A stretch of 64,000 bases of DNA, taken from the NCBI GenBank assembly GCA_900155695.1, contig FUHL01000001.1:620001-684000 (forward strand), given 5' to 3'. Below the pieces are notes generated by a model that made no database searches, had not been told where the DNA came from, and worked only from the letters and a program-made list of their open reading frames with translations. A program made the position numbers and the translations under genes. This DNA is from Serratia symbiotica. GTDB taxonomy: Bacteria > Pseudomonadota > Gammaproteobacteria > Enterobacterales > Enterobacteriaceae. This document shows, piece by piece, positions 37,472 to 48,942 of this stretch (its first letter is position 1; each line of letters opens with the position of its first letter).

Positions 37472-37517
37472 TATCAAATATATTATATAAATTGATATTG
37501 AGATAATATATTTGATA
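37472..37517 (-). terminator. 15-bp inverted repeat 3' of ubiB
   Basis: TATCAAATATATTAT (37472-37486) pairs perfectly with ATAATATATTTGATA (37503-37517) around a 16-nt loop, about 200 bp past the ubiB stop. AT-rich stem without a strong U-tract; termination is possible but unproven. Confidence 0.4.
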
Positions 37518-37713
37518 CATTCCTTACTTTGATCCATTTCTAATTAATTTAGAGATCCTATCAGTGTTATATGGTATATTATTATTTATTTTAGAAGATA
37601 ACAGTAATCCTATATAGTGTGCTAAAAGTTTTGCATTCTTAATATAAATAAAACCAAATATCCCGTCACACAATAAATTTAAGTTTATGGATTAATTAAA
37701 GTAATAAACTAAT

Positions 37714-39345
37714 TCATAGCATTTTATACAAACCAATCATACAACAAATCAATCCAATAACCATTATCCAGGTAGAAAAAAACTCAACCTGTCCTAATAG
37801 GAGTACCATACCACTTACTAATAGTGTTGCACCAATACTGAGTAGATATCTTGATTTTCCATGATGGATATGTCGCAACTTCATCTGATCAATCAGCTTA
37901 TCTACACTTTGCTGTAGCAACTTATTTTGCTGTAAGCTATGATAAAATAGCTCAGGTAATTCAGGCAACTTCTCTATCCAAAACGGTGATTTTTCTTTCA
38001 GTGCACGTATCACTGCTGGTATTCCAATTTGATCTCGTAACCATTTATCAAGAAAAGGTTTGGCAGTCGTCCATAAATCTAACTGTGGATAAAGCTGTTT
38101 TCCTAAGCCTTCAATATATAACAATGTCTTTTGCAATAAGACTAATTGTGGCTGTACATTCATATTAAAGTGGCGTGCTATATTAAATAAGTTGAACAAC
38201 ATATTACCAAATGAGATCTCTGCTAAAGGTTTTTTGAAGATCGGTTCACACACTGTACGAATAGCTAATTCAAAATCTACGAGATTTGTATCTTTAGGCA
38301 CCCAACCAGAATCAACATGAAGCTCTACTACCTTACGGTAATCGCGATTGAAAAATGCGATAAAGTTTCCTGCTAGATAGAGCTTATCATCTTTATTTAG
38401 AGACCCAACAATACCGCAATCAATACTAATATAAGACGGATCTTCTGGGTCATCATAGCTGACAAAAATATTGCCTGGATGCATGTCCGCATGGAAAAAA
38501 CTATCACGGAATACCTGAGTGAAGAACACTTGCACTCCTCGCTCTGCTAATACTTTTAGATTAATACCTTGCTGTTTCAATGCATTGATATCTGAAATTG
38601 GTATCCCATAAATCCGTTCCATTACGAGTACATTTTTACGGCAGTAATCAATATATACTTCAGGAACATACAGAATATGGCTACCGTTGAAATTTCGGCG
38701 TAACTGAATGGTATTAGCGGCTTCTCGTAGTAAGTTTAATTCATCTAGCAAGGTTTTCTCATATTCTCTGATCACTTCACGCGGACGCAGAAAACGACTA
38801 TTAGGTATTAGCCAAATTATCAAATCGACCAGACGATACATTAAGCGAATATCAGATTTAATAATTGGTTCAATATCTGGCCTGATGATTTTTAATATCA
38901 GTTCTTTCCCTGTATTTTTCATCCTTGCACTGTGTACTTGCGCAATCGAAGCAGATGCTAGTACTTGTGGCTGAAAATCCTCAAACCAGATTTCTAACGA
39001 CCCTCCAATTGCCTTTTCAATAGAACTGCGTGCTATATCGCTATTAAATGGAGGCACCCGATCTTGTAGTAAAATTAGTTGCTCGATGATATCTGATGTA
39101 AAAAAGTCACGGCGCGTTGACATCATTTGACCAAACTTAATCCATACTGGACCTAGCTCTTGAAGAGCTAACCGCAAACGCTCACCAAGTGATTTGTTAC
39201 GATATCGATATGGTATCCAGAAGAATAAACGAAGAAAAAATTGCAGGGGAAATGTTAATCCTATTTTAGGGATCAATGCATCAAGACCATAATTAAGAAA
39301 CACACGGATAATAAAATATAATCTGTACAGTTCAGTCGGACTCAT
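37714..39345 (-). CDS. ubiB: Ubiquinone biosynthesis kinase-like protein UbiB
   Basis: A 543-aa (E. coli 546) ABC1/ADCK-type atypical kinase needed for ubiquinone synthesis. The family KxGQ motif is [11 protein letters not shown], with [23 protein letters not shown] and the IDCGIVG metal-binding motif all intact. Two C-terminal membrane helices ([19 protein letters not shown] and [18 protein letters not shown]) are retained. The ATG overlaps the ubiJ stop by 4 bp, implying translational coupling. Third gene of ubiE-ubiJ-ubiB. Confidence 0.97.
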   Translation of the reverse strand: MSPTELYRLYFIIRVFLNYGLDALIPKIGLTFPLQFFLRLFFWIPYRYRNKSLGERLRLALQELGPVWIKFGQMMSTRRDFFTSDIIEQLILLQDRVPPFNSDIARSSIEKAIGGSLEIWFEDFQPQVLASASIAQVHSARMKNTGKELILKIIRPDIEPIIKSDIRLMYRLVDLIIWLIPNSRFLRPREVIREYEKTLLDELNLLREAANTIQLRRNFNGSHILYVPEVYIDYCRKNVLVMERIYGIPISDINALKQQGINLKVLAERGVQVFFTQVFRDSFFHADMHPGNIFVSYDDPEDPSYISIDCGIVGSLNKDDKLYLAGNFIAFFNRDYRKVVELHVDSGWVPKDTNLVDFELAIRTVCEPIFKKPLAEISFGNMLFNLFNIARHFNMNVQPQLVLLQKTLLYIEGLGKQLYPQLDLWTTAKPFLDKWLRDQIGIPAVIRALKEKSPFWIEKLPELPELFYHSLQQNKLLQQSVDKLIDQMKLRHIHHGKSRYLLSIGATLLVSGMVLLLGQVEFFSTWIMVIGLICCMIGLYKML

Positions 39346-39962
39346 TGCTTTACCTCTAAGTCCTTTATGCGGGCCATGAGCTCTTGTGTACTATAAAAAA
39401 TAGTATTAACTTCTTCCTTGAACCACATGACTTCAATCGGGCTTGGTATTATACGCCACTCTTCTGTTAAGATTTCTATGATCCCATCGTGCCAGCGTTG
39501 AATATTAGATTGCACTAAGATAGTTTTACTATCCAATGCTTGGGTAATGGTTTGAGCAGCAATATCGCCAATATAAGGAGCTAGCCATTCAGCAAGATCC
39601 CACTCAGCCAGATAAAGTAGTGAGAGTAACTGTTGCACCACCTGAATTTCACCTTCTACTATTATTTCTCCGCAATCTATCAACACTGAGAGTATCTGAC
39701 TGTCTCTTAATTTTAGTAACGTGAGTATACGACTATAGACTATACAATCAACATCATCTTCATATTGCTCTAGTACAGTGACATGTTGCTCGCTAAATAT
39801 AAGAATTATTGAAAAAGTTAGTTCTTTTATCTCAATACGTAACGTCTTACCTATCAATAGCTTCCTAGGTAGATTCATACTATGATATTGAAAAAGTAAA
39901 TTATTCAATACACTTTCTAAAACGCTAATAAATAGAGAAGAAAAAAGTCTTGAAACATTCAT
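39342..39962 (-). CDS. ubiJ: Ubiquinone biosynthesis accessory factor UbiJ
   Basis: 206 aa (E. coli 201). An SCP2-fold lipid-binding factor of the Ubi complex. Conserved stretches are [62 protein letters not shown] and a C-terminal coiled-coil-like tail. I chose the ATG at 39962, which follows the ubiE stop directly (TAATATG). A GTG at 39980 would overlap ubiE and add six unconserved residues. The sequence is diverged but the context is decisive. Confidence 0.92.
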   Translation of the reverse strand: MNVSRLFSSLFISVLESVLNNLLFQYHSMNLPRKLLIGKTLRIEIKELTFSIILIFSEQHVTVLEQYEDDVDCIVYSRILTLLKLRDSQILSVLIDCGEIIVEGEIQVVQQLLSLLYLAEWDLAEWLAPYIGDIAAQTITQALDSKTILVQSNIQRWHDGIIEILTEEWRIIPSPIEVMWFKEEVNTIFYSTQELMARIKDLEVKQ

Positions 39963-39963
39963 A

Positions 39964-40719
39964 TTAGAATTTAAAACCACGGTGCAACGCTACAATGCCT
40001 CCACTTAGATTAAAATAGGTAACATTATCAAAACCAGCATTGACCATAATATCTTTTATTGCTTCTTGATCAGGATGCATCTGAATTGACTCGACTAGAT
40101 AATGATAACTATCTGGATCTTTAGCAACTAAAGCGCCAATTATTGGTAAAACATAAAAAGAATAGGCATGATATACTTTATTTAAAGTGGAAGACTGAGG
40201 TTTTGAAAATTCTAAAATAAGAATACGTCCACCTGGTTTGAGTACGCGGAATATTGAACGTAGCGCTGTATTTTTGTCTGTAAAATTTCGAAGACCAAAA
40301 GAAATACTAATGCAATCGAAATAGTTATCAGGAAATGGTAATGCTTCTGCATCAGCTTGCACGTAGTTGATATTACAAAGAATTCCAAGATTACGTAACT
40401 TCTCTCGACCAATCTTAAGCATTGAATAATTAATATCCACTATTACTACCCGCCCTTTCGATCCAACTCTCCTGGAAAAGAGCGCTGCTAAATCACCCGT
40501 ACCTCCTGCCAGATCCATGACTTTCTGCCCGTATCGTACACCACTGCAATCAATGCTAAAACGTTTCCAAATTCTGTGAATGCCTAATGACATAAGATCG
40601 TTCATTACATCATATTTTTTCGATACTGAATTGAAGACATCCGCCACTAAACTCTGCTTTTCTTCTATAGCAACAATACGAAAACCAAAATCAGTAGTTT
40701 TTCTAGAGTGTACTGCCAT
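39964..40719 (-). CDS. ubiE: Ubiquinone/menaquinone C-methyltransferase
   Basis: 251 aa, identical in length to E. coli UbiE. A class I SAM methyltransferase that C-methylates the quinone ring. The N-terminal motif [12 protein letters not shown]-binding [37 protein letters not shown] and [15 protein letters not shown] are all present, as is the C-terminal LHRGFKF. The start at 40719 (ATG, after AGCAGGTT) matches E. coli length; a TTG at 40725 is in frame but unnecessary. First gene of the ubi operon. Confidence 0.97.
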   Translation of the reverse strand: MAVHSRKTTDFGFRIVAIEEKQSLVADVFNSVSKKYDVMNDLMSLGIHRIWKRFSIDCSGVRYGQKVMDLAGGTGDLAALFSRRVGSKGRVVIVDINYSMLKIGREKLRNLGILCNINYVQADAEALPFPDNYFDCISISFGLRNFTDKNTALRSIFRVLKPGGRILILEFSKPQSSTLNKVYHAYSFYVLPIIGALVAKDPDSYHYLVESIQMHPDQEAIKDIMVNAGFDNVTYFNLSGGIVALHRGFKF

Positions 40720-41854
40720 GCGCAACCTGCTATCATACTATTTTAGAATCTAGTATACCAAAACTATATGTAATACTCTAACTGCATACAGTATTACAGC
40801 AAGAAAAAATAGTAGTCTAATTCTGTCTCAGCCTATCCTTTTATGACAGATAACAAACCTATTGTTTGCTGATTATTAGCAGAAGAGGAAGAGTATTCGA
40901 TAGTCTATTGAATTACTAATAAATAGATTAATCGTTTCACTTAACCAATCCACAATTTGAATCTATTTAAACATCATGTAAATATAATGGCGATACCTTA
41001 ATTTTATTGCTTTGTAGTAATCACTACTCTTACGTTTATCGATAATTCTACTTCGCATACTTATGCTGTAATAGCAGGAATATCTTATATAGTTTTATAT
41101 TCAATGTATGCATTGTAAGAAATGGTTATTTATTTTTCATGAGCTTAATAAATTAGTGATGATATGTTGCATCATCATGCAACCTAATCAATTCATTAAC
41201 ATAATATCATCATTAAAATCATTGAGGATTACTTTGCATTATTTTGAATAGCAAGTAATGCTAAAAATTTATAATGCTTAAATTTTATTACATGATCCTA
41301 TGAGGCATAGCAAGAACAAGCTAAATAATCTTTATAGTCAAAATAATAGGATAAAAAAATTAATGAGTACATGTTTTAATTCGTAGCATTACTGCTATTA
41401 TCTCATTTTTACTATTTAAAATAATATTTATATTCTTTCTGTACAAAGGCCTTTATATCTACTTATTACAATTTAGATTTATTAAACAATAGTAAAACTC
41501 GATAACAATTTATTATTAGTTGTTATATGAATTATAACATATTGCCTCTTTTTAGTTTTGATAAAAAATTCTGATATTCATATCGCGATACGTGGAGACT
41601 TCTGCAGGCTATAATGATTTTGCACAGCTTGTATTTTCCTGTCTAATCTTAACCTCACGTTTTGAACAATAATCTTAATAGAGCACATTATACACGCTAC
41701 TAAAATATTTAGAAAATCCTTATACTCCATATAAGGATATGTAGAACGATTTTATCGTATCTATTCTCTAATAGAGAGATATATGGAGTAAGTTGAATAT
41801 TAATATAATATTGTATATTTAATAAAAAACCATGATTTAATAATGGCGACAATG
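40720..41854. other. ubiE-ribE intergenic region
   Basis: 1.1 kb upstream of ubiE and downstream of ribE. It contains the ribE 3' hairpins (41716-41789) and otherwise no supported gene or relic. Confidence 0.5.
41716..41738 (-). terminator. Terminator 3' of riboflavin synthase
   Basis: ATCCTTATA (41716-41724) and TATAAGGAT (41730-41738) form a perfect 9-bp stem with a 5-nt loop. On the minus strand the stem is followed by TTTTCT, so it can terminate ribE transcription ~115 bp past the stop. Its loop side is also complementary to an upstream 10-mer (41780-41789). Confidence 0.6.
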
Positions 41855-42493
41855 TCAATATTTATGCATCGGAAATAACTGTGTTTCTTTATTAGCAAGC
41901 ACTCGTTCCACGCTATCAACTACAGCATGTATTTGCGCATCGATCTCAATATTTACTCGATCCCCTACACATTTTCTACCTAGTGTAGTGCGCTCTAACG
42001 TTACGGGAATTAAATGTACACAAAACTGGTTATTTACTATCTCACCAATAGTTAAGCTAATACCATCAATGCTAATAAATCCCTTATAGAATATATACTT
42101 CATTAAATATTCATTAGGTATACGTAGCCATATTTGTTGATTATGTTGAGAAGATACAATTTTATCTACTACTGCCGTACAAGTAATATGTCCGGATATT
42201 ATATGACCGCCAATTTCGTGATTATATTTAACTGCACGCTCGATGTTTACTAAGTCGCCTTTTATTAGTTCTCCAAGGTTTGTTAGTTGTATCGTTTCAT
42301 TAATTAAATGAAAACTAACATATTTCCCTTCCAATTCGCTTACTGTTAGACAGCAACCATTATGCGCAACGGAGGCACCTAATACTAATTCAGATAATAG
42401 TTCGGTCGGCATCTCAATTACATGAGTGCGAACATGAGAATTTTCATAAATAGCGATTAGAGGTGCAATACCCTGTACAATACCAGTAAACAT
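41855..42493 (-). CDS. ribE: Riboflavin synthase
   Basis: 212 aa (E. coli RibE/RibC 213). It dismutates two lumazines to riboflavin. Two lumazine-binding barrel repeats are visible: MFTGIVQGIAPL...ASVAHNGCCLTVSE and, from about residue 98, ISGHITCTAVVDKI...FISIDGISLTIGE. The catalytic N-terminal MFTGI and C-terminal amphipathic trimerisation helix (IHAVVDSVERVLA) are intact. AGAAGAGA lies upstream of the ATG. With ribA it makes two riboflavin genes in the window. No FMN riboswitch is recognisable upstream, as expected for this gene in enterobacteria. Confidence 0.97.
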   Translation of the reverse strand: MFTGIVQGIAPLIAIYENSHVRTHVIEMPTELLSELVLGASVAHNGCCLTVSELEGKYVSFHLINETIQLTNLGELIKGDLVNIERAVKYNHEIGGHIISGHITCTAVVDKIVSSQHNQQIWLRIPNEYLMKYIFYKGFISIDGISLTIGEIVNNQFCVHLIPVTLERTTLGRKCVGDRVNIEIDAQIHAVVDSVERVLANKETQLFPMHKY

Positions 42494-43669
42494 ATATGTC
42501 TCTTCTTTCTGAATGTGTTAACAAATTTTATTAGTTTAGTTTTAAAAATAAACTCACTTAAAAAAATTTAATCGCAATATTAACTGAAATATTCCAAATA
42601 TATTTAAGTTCTTATTTAAGCCTCATGATAAATATCATCATTATTAAATTTGCAATTCTATTCTAAAAATAGAAATTATTAGTTTTTGGCGATTATCTTA
42701 AGTATAATAATACTATTCAGCCACGATGTACTGTTGATCCGCCATATGTATTCTGCGCTATATGTATTCTATAGTTTTTTTGATATATTTAATTTATAAG
42801 CAAGAAATCATAATTTTGAAATTTTTTTATTCAATATTGATGTATTTATATATCTTTTACATATGCCTTACACAACGCATCCACAAAGATATTATATTTT
42901 GTAGTAAAATTACAAAAATCTGCTTTATCTAGTAATCGTTGTTTTGATTATAGACTAGTTAACTCATTAATAGTTAAATATATAGACTTTGTAAATTCCA
43001 TATATTTAATTTTATTTAAATTAAATGTCAATAAAATGAATTTGGAATAATACTACTTAGTTTTAACAGTTATTAATTCTCTAAAATTTATTCCTAATTA
43101 TTATACATTGATATATAAATGTTGCTATGATTAAATGTAATGCAACCTACAATCTCGATTTATAGAAAACCTAGCTAACATTATAAAAGTGCAGATGATA
43201 TATTAAATATAGATGATATTTTATATTTATACATCATATGTTGTAATGGCTTTTACATTATTTATAATTTTATACTAATATTATTTTCTATAGTATTTTT
43301 AATAAGATCAATATTTAATAAATCTTTATTTTATTAAATAGTATTTATTATAAAAACCACTTTGTCAGTATTTTAAACACAATTAGCGCATTTTTATCTA
43401 CTATTTTACTAAATACATGTCATAATATCCTAATTAACATCGTTCATTAAATTTTTTATTTTTGCATTTATATCGATATTAGAAACGTACTAAAATTTTT
43501 TATTTAAATTTTAACTTGATAATAATATCATTATTGGACTTTAAATATAAATTTAAAGCATTACTACAATATATCTCACTGGCCATTCTACTTGATCAAA
43601 TACACTATCTTTGTTCAAAAAGTAATCGACGTCTTATTTTGATGTATGAAAATTATAATTAATATTATA
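42494..43669. other. ribE-iscS gene desert
   Basis: 1.2 kb. In E. coli iscU, iscA, hscB, hscA and fdx follow iscS; none is recognisable here even as fragments. A small hairpin follows iscS (43539-43558). Confidence 0.5.
43539..43558 (-). terminator. Hairpin 3' of iscS
   Basis: CTTTAAAT and ATTTAAAG form an 8-bp stem with an ATAA loop, 112 bp beyond the iscS stop. A weak AT stem; may be chance. Confidence 0.3.
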
Positions 43670-44890
43670 TTAAGTATGAATTATAGGATCATTTAACCTT
43701 CTTGATTCAATACTTGTTTTGAATCTCTTCCATAACGGAGAAATATTGCGTAAACGATCGATAGATCGACGCACTAATTGAATGGTATAATCAATTTCTT
43801 TTTGAGTACTAAATCGTCCAAAAGAGAAACGAATTGAACTATATGCTAATTCATCATTTATACCAAGTGCACGCAAGACATAGGATGATTCCAGACTTGT
43901 AGAAGTACAGGCAGAGCCAGAGGAAATAGCAAGATCTTTTAACTCTATCATTAACGATTCACCTTCAACATAGTTAAAACTAATATTGAGTATACTGGGC
44001 AAAGTATGTTCTAAATCGCTATTTAAATATACTTCTTCTATATCTTTTAATCCATTCCATAAACGATTTCGAAGATAAATAAGATGCTCCATGTCGACAT
44101 CCATTTCTTCTTTAGCAATACGGCACGATTCACCTAACCCGACAATTTGGTGAACCGGAAGGGTTCCTGCACGCATTCCACGTTCATGATTACCACCATG
44201 CATTTGAGTCTCGATATTGATACGTGGATTACGCTGAACATACAATGCACCAATACCTTTAGGTCCGTAAATTTTATGGCCTGAGAACGACATTAGATCA
44301 ACTTTTAAATTTCTTAGATTGATAGGGAGCTTACCTACACTTTGAGTAGCATCAACATGGTAAATAATTCCGTACATACGGCATAGTTTACCAATTTTTT
44401 CAATATCTTGTATAATACCAATTTCGTTATTAACATGCATAATTGAAAGTAGAATGGTGTCCTCACGTATTGTTTTTTCTAAAGCTAACAAATCAATTTT
44501 CCCATTTCTCTGTGGCACTAGGTAACTAACTTCAAAGCCTTCACGCTCCAGCTGATGACAACTTTCTAATACAGTTTTATGTTCAGTCTTACTAGTAATG
44601 ATGTGTCTACCTTGATTCTGATAGAAATGAGCTGCACCTTTAATTGCGAGGTTATTGGATTCTGTTGCTCCTGATGTGAAAACAATTTCACGTGCGTCTG
44701 CACCGACTAATTCAGCAATTTGATTACGAGAAATATCCACGGCTTCTTCTGCTTGCCAACCAAAAAAATGAGAACTGGAAGCTGGATTGCCAAAAGTACC
44801 ATCTAAGGTCAAAAATGTCCTCATCTTTGTAGCAACACGTACATCAACCGGTGTCGTTGCTGAGTAATCTAGATAAATTGGTAATTTCAT
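43670..44890 (-). CDS. iscS: Cysteine desulfurase IscS
   Basis: 406 aa (E. coli 404). A PLP enzyme that strips sulfur from cysteine for Fe-S clusters and tRNA thiolation. His104 (SKTEHK), PLP-binding Lys206 (SFSGHKIYG) and the mobile-loop Cys328 ([12 protein letters not shown]) are at E. coli positions. GGAG precedes the ATG. The C-terminus differs from the E. coli tail after PLWKRF; the E. coli tail contributes to IscU contact. It stands alone: iscR upstream and iscU onward are absent locally, so sulfur acceptors must be encoded elsewhere or be tRNA-directed. Confidence 0.97.
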   Translation of the reverse strand: MKLPIYLDYSATTPVDVRVATKMRTFLTLDGTFGNPASSSHFFGWQAEEAVDISRNQIAELVGADAREIVFTSGATESNNLAIKGAAHFYQNQGRHIITSKTEHKTVLESCHQLEREGFEVSYLVPQRNGKIDLLALEKTIREDTILLSIMHVNNEIGIIQDIEKIGKLCRMYGIIYHVDATQSVGKLPINLRNLKVDLMSFSGHKIYGPKGIGALYVQRNPRINIETQMHGGNHERGMRAGTLPVHQIVGLGESCRIAKEEMDVDMEHLIYLRNRLWNGLKDIEEVYLNSDLEHTLPSILNISFNYVEGESLMIELKDLAISSGSACTSTSLESSYVLRALGINDELAYSSIRFSFGRFSTQKEIDYTIQLVRRSIDRLRNISPLWKRFKTSIESRRLNDPIIHT

Positions 44891-45845
44891 TGAACGTATG
44901 CTCCATATAATACTTTTAAACTCAAGAATATATCTAGCTAGTTGCTAGCTTCTTGTATCTGAAAGGTTGTATACATAACGTATATAATTATTTTGAATAA
45001 TATTGCATCATCAATATTTTATCAGTATATTCTTTATAATTACTAAGTCATATTAACATTATGGATATTCTAAATTTTTTATATGCAGTGGTTGAAATCA
45101 AGAAAAGGGATCTTCGTTTAATAGCATTTTCTGACACCGGATAAGTCTCTTTAATCTTAGCAACCAGTTTTAATCCATAGACTAATCAAACAGTAGTAAT
45201 CATAATAACTAGAGCGATACAAGCCATATCTTTTATAAAAAAATAAAAAATACTTAAATATTGTACATGTGCTTGTAAGTTATGGTTATGTAAATGAAAA
45301 CTTAATACACGAAAAAGCAATATAGCCCTTTCTAAGATGTATATGAAAAAATACCAGTCTATTTCTAAGAGAATTATACTATGATTAGTATAACCTTTGC
45401 TATCTAATAGAATTTTTATATTATTTTATTAATGTAATAAACATGCATTAGTTAAATAAAACTCAAGGTTAAGGATTTATAAATAAATTAGTTATTTATC
45501 TTTAATCATGAAGCGATTTAAATATATATGTAACTCTTACTAATCTCGATTATCACTTCTCAATGATCAATGCTATTATCATCAGTCTAATTGGTCTGAA
45601 AGATATGCGCCAATGATTCTAATACTGTTAGTATGAAATAGCGCGCTCTACTATTAATACACTTATGTCTCATATACAGCTGAAATACATCTACCATCTT
45701 AAGCGATTAAAAGAACATAAGCCTAGTTATAAAATGCACTATTACCATAAGATTAAGAATATCTAAAAGTTTTTTAGAGAGATCTAGTGTTGTGGATGGA
45801 TAATATAGATAAATACATGTAAAATAATAATATATATTTAAAATA

Positions 45846-45889
45846 AATAATAGATTATTGATATTATAATAATAGATTATTGATAATAT
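45846..45889. repeat. 22-bp tandem repeat, two copies
   Basis: Copies at 45846-45867 and 45868-45889 share AATAATAGATTATTGATA and differ by one base in the last four (TTAT/ATAT). AT-rich slippage-type repeat in a desert. Confidence 0.8.
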
Positions 45890-46121
45890 GATAATAGAGT
45901 CACACAAAAGTATATATGCGATTTTTTCTATTAAGTGCAATGCAATACAAATACGGAATAATATTAGCAATAATAGTGGTTTAACTTAACTTAAATCTCA
46001 GTTAGATACTGTTTTTCTAATTATTATTAACATAATGAATTAGATGAAACAGCACTAAATGCATTGATTAATAAATCATTATATTTCATTGGCATATGAA
46101 ATAAAAATTGTTCTTGAGAAC

Positions 46122-46150
46122 ATGCATATTAGTTGTAATATGCATTTTTT
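46122..46150 (+). terminator. Orphan terminator-like hairpin with T-run
   Basis: ATGCATATTA (46122-46131) pairs with TAATATGCAT (46136-46145), 10 bp around loop GTTG, followed at once by five Ts (46146-46150). It looks like a plus-strand Rho-independent terminator, yet no plus-strand gene lies upstream for over 10 kb. On both sides there is only desert. Confidence 0.6.
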
Positions 46151-48004
46151 CAAATTTTCAAAAAAGAACGCATACTTATATATATTAAAGACAGATCATT
46201 TAAGATCTTTTAGTTGATTATCAATTGGTACGCCCAAGAATTTTCATATTAACCACGCAAATAAGATTGTATTAATCTAATACAAATTAAAATATTGCCA
46301 ACACAATAAACATCAATAAAAAAATAAAAATCAAAAATTTGGTGACCTTACATTAATTATAGAATGAAATGGTATTAACAATGAAGAATAATTTTTTTGC
46401 TATGAAATAAAATGCAATTGATAAAGTAGATGTTTTAAGAACATTCCTTTGTGATTTATTATTTAGTAGAACTTAAATTTTTGTAGAGCTCTATACAAGT
46501 AGAGCTCAAATAAGCTACAAAATAAATTTATTACTTTTCGATAAATAAGAAATAAAACCGCCTCTAAATATACGAGAAGACTTAATAACTGATTGCATAA
46601 ATAAGGTAATTATATTTATATAATCTATATTATTTATAGCATGATCCATTTAATAATTTAAATGAAATGCATTATCAAATTGATAAGTTATATTATATTA
46701 GAATTGCAATTCTAAATGCTAGTAATGTTATTAATTTGTATTGCATAAAGTTGAAAAGTTGATAAGTTTTATCCATAATCAGATTAGTATAAAAGTTCAA
46801 GATATAATTAATAAAAACATGAGTCTTAAAAGAGAATATTGTTATTCTGAGAATTGTATTATATGAGATCATATATTAGGAATGCGATTAATATAAAAAT
46901 GAACTATATTCCTTAGTGATCACTTGAATGAAAAATTCATCTTATTATATTGATTGCATAGTTTCGTAATTGTATTTCTCATGATATGAGGCAGAAAAAA
47001 TGGTCAATACCCTATTAACATGAAAGTTTCTGATTAAAGTTTATTAATGGCTTATACTATTAAAGTTATTATATAGCAATATAAAAATATATAACTCTGT
47101 TCAATACTGTGAAAGATTAGTTTAAAAACACTAATAGCACATCGATTAATTCTAATATAGAAATATTTAAGCAAAAGATTTTACATTTTTGTGCCTTATT
47201 TGGCCTCTTCGATAGCACTAGTTCTTATATTCTATTACGAATACTTTGATTGTTTTTAAAATGGCATCATTATAGTTTACTTAGTACAAGAATTTATAAA
47301 ACTCATTATTCATCTATACTAATTTATTTGAAATGCTATTTCAGCAAAATGTTATTTTCTTTAATATTACCATTTATTCCACCTCTACTTAATAGGATCA
47401 TAAATATAACATTATAAAATATACTACTAACTTTAAATTAATCTTCAGCATTTAACATGATGACTGTCAAGTATAAATATAATAAAGATCTTAATAAATT
47501 TCATTTTGCATGATAAATACAACTGACATTATTTATACCAAACCATTTATTTCAAAAAAATTTAACTGTAAATAGCTTATATCCATTGTTAGAAGACCTT
47601 AGTTATAGAATGTACGAGGTAGTGTAAAACATAAAATCTTTGTTGTACTTTACACTAAAATAATTTAGTAAATACATTATTTATTTAAGATGATGCAAGT
47701 AATCAAAATATACATTCTTTAATATATAGGGCAAATAAAATTTCCAGTTTATATATAATTCTATCTTTTTAATAATTATTTTTATTAATTTAAATAAAAT
47801 CAAGTTAACAAAAATAGGATTTTATATAATCTATTCATAACTAAAGTTACATGTTTAAAAAGTTCTGTATGTGATGGATAGAAAGATAACTAATTTTCTA
47901 TTAATATATTATATACTATAAATCTTATAATATTAAATAATATGAAGTATTAAACTATACCTGCCTTACTAAATAATCTTTATCACGTTTATAGTAGAAT
48001 TATG

Positions 48005-48050
48005 ATATATGAATGATTAAACATGGTTTAATCATTCATATATATTTTTT
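48005..48050 (+). terminator. Orphan 18-bp perfect hairpin with T-run
   Basis: ATATATGAATGATTAAAC (48005-48022) and its exact complement (48026-48043) enclose a 3-nt loop. A, then six Ts (48045-48050), follow. This is the longest perfect stem I found in the window. The orientation suits a plus-strand transcript, but no plus-strand gene is upstream. ppk ends 0.9 kb to the right on the other strand. Confidence 0.6.
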
Positions 48051-48793
48051 CAAAAGATTTTTATAAAATAGGTGATACTATTCTTTTGGATAGGGCTTAT
48101 ATAACATTATTTATATATTCTATTAAATATAAATCTGTTTTTTCAGAACAAGACTAATAAAAAACGAAAAAATATTTCTCGCCATTAATCTTTTTCTATT
48201 CAAAAAATATTTAAATTATTTGTAGTAAAGTTATAACTTTAGAACAATTATATATATTTCACTAAATGTATGTTTTTATATGGTTAAGATTTATGTCTTA
48301 TAATAAAATACTTTAATAAGTATAGATCATTCTTTTTTTATAAATATGAATTTTAGTAAGAGATGAATAGGAAGTACAGACTAGAGAATATTCAATAAAG
48401 TATATTTCAGATGTATTTTACTAAAAATTAATAGCACTTTAAATCATTCGTCAATGTTAATCTTTTGCATATGATCTGCTTATTTTACTAAAATTAATAA
48501 TTATTAGTAAACTCTTATAATCAATATTTAAATATAATGATGCTATAAAATGGCATTCCTATTTAATAGAAATGTCATTAATAAAATGTATTACTAGCAG
48601 ATACCAATTTATGATTGATTAGTCATCATCTGCACAATTAAATAAAGCTATATTACCATATCAATTCATCTCGCTTTATGGTGAGTATGAATCATGATGT
48701 AAGATAGATATTAATTTTTGCTTTATCATAAACGTAGTTTTTATTGCTAGGCAGACTATTGAATTAAGTGTATAGAGCAAATTTAATGATGAA

Positions 48794-48831
48794 ACTTTTA
48801 TTTTTAATAAAAGTAATACTTGCGAAGTATT
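48794..48831 (-). terminator. Tandem hairpins 3' of ppk
   Basis: AATACTT/AAGTATT (48815-48821, 48825-48831; loop GCG) adjoins ACTTTTAT/ATAAAAGT (48794-48801, 48807-48814; 5-nt loop). The ppk transcript would meet both about 110 bp past its stop. The second stem is T-rich on the minus strand. Confidence 0.5.
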
Positions 48832-48942
48832 GTTAATTATTCTGATTTCCATCATATGGTAACTATACTTGCTACTGACAATATCAAAGAATACCTTTAG
48901 GTCTATATTACTAAATTCTTTTATAGGAAATAGCAGTTAGGA

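Larger units (their letters stand above)
35640..37713. other. yqjA-ubiB gene desert
   Basis: 2.1 kb between convergent yqjA and ubiB. It has a 13-bp terminator-like hairpin (36217-36249) and a 15-bp inverted repeat (37472-37517). A 73-codon frame at 36002-36223 ends within the first hairpin but lacks a Shine-Dalgarno and resembles nothing. In E. coli tatABC follows ubiB; no tat relic is recognisable. Confidence 0.5.
44891..48942. other. iscS-ppk gene desert
   Basis: 4.05 kb between the start of iscS and the end of ppk. It contains a 22-bp tandem repeat (45846-45889), two terminator-like hairpins (46122-46150, 48005-48050) and tandem hairpins after ppk (48794-48831). A minus frame of 87 codons at 45707-45970 spans the tandem repeat, is Ile/Tyr-rich and is not credible. 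A patch near 47,180-47,230 is slightly GC-richer but unidentifiable. Confidence 0.5.

Noticed and set aside
45707-45970. 87-codon minus-strand frame, hydrophobic
   Set aside because: Spans the 22-bp tandem repeat, is dominated by Ile/Leu/Tyr from AT codons and has no family likeness.
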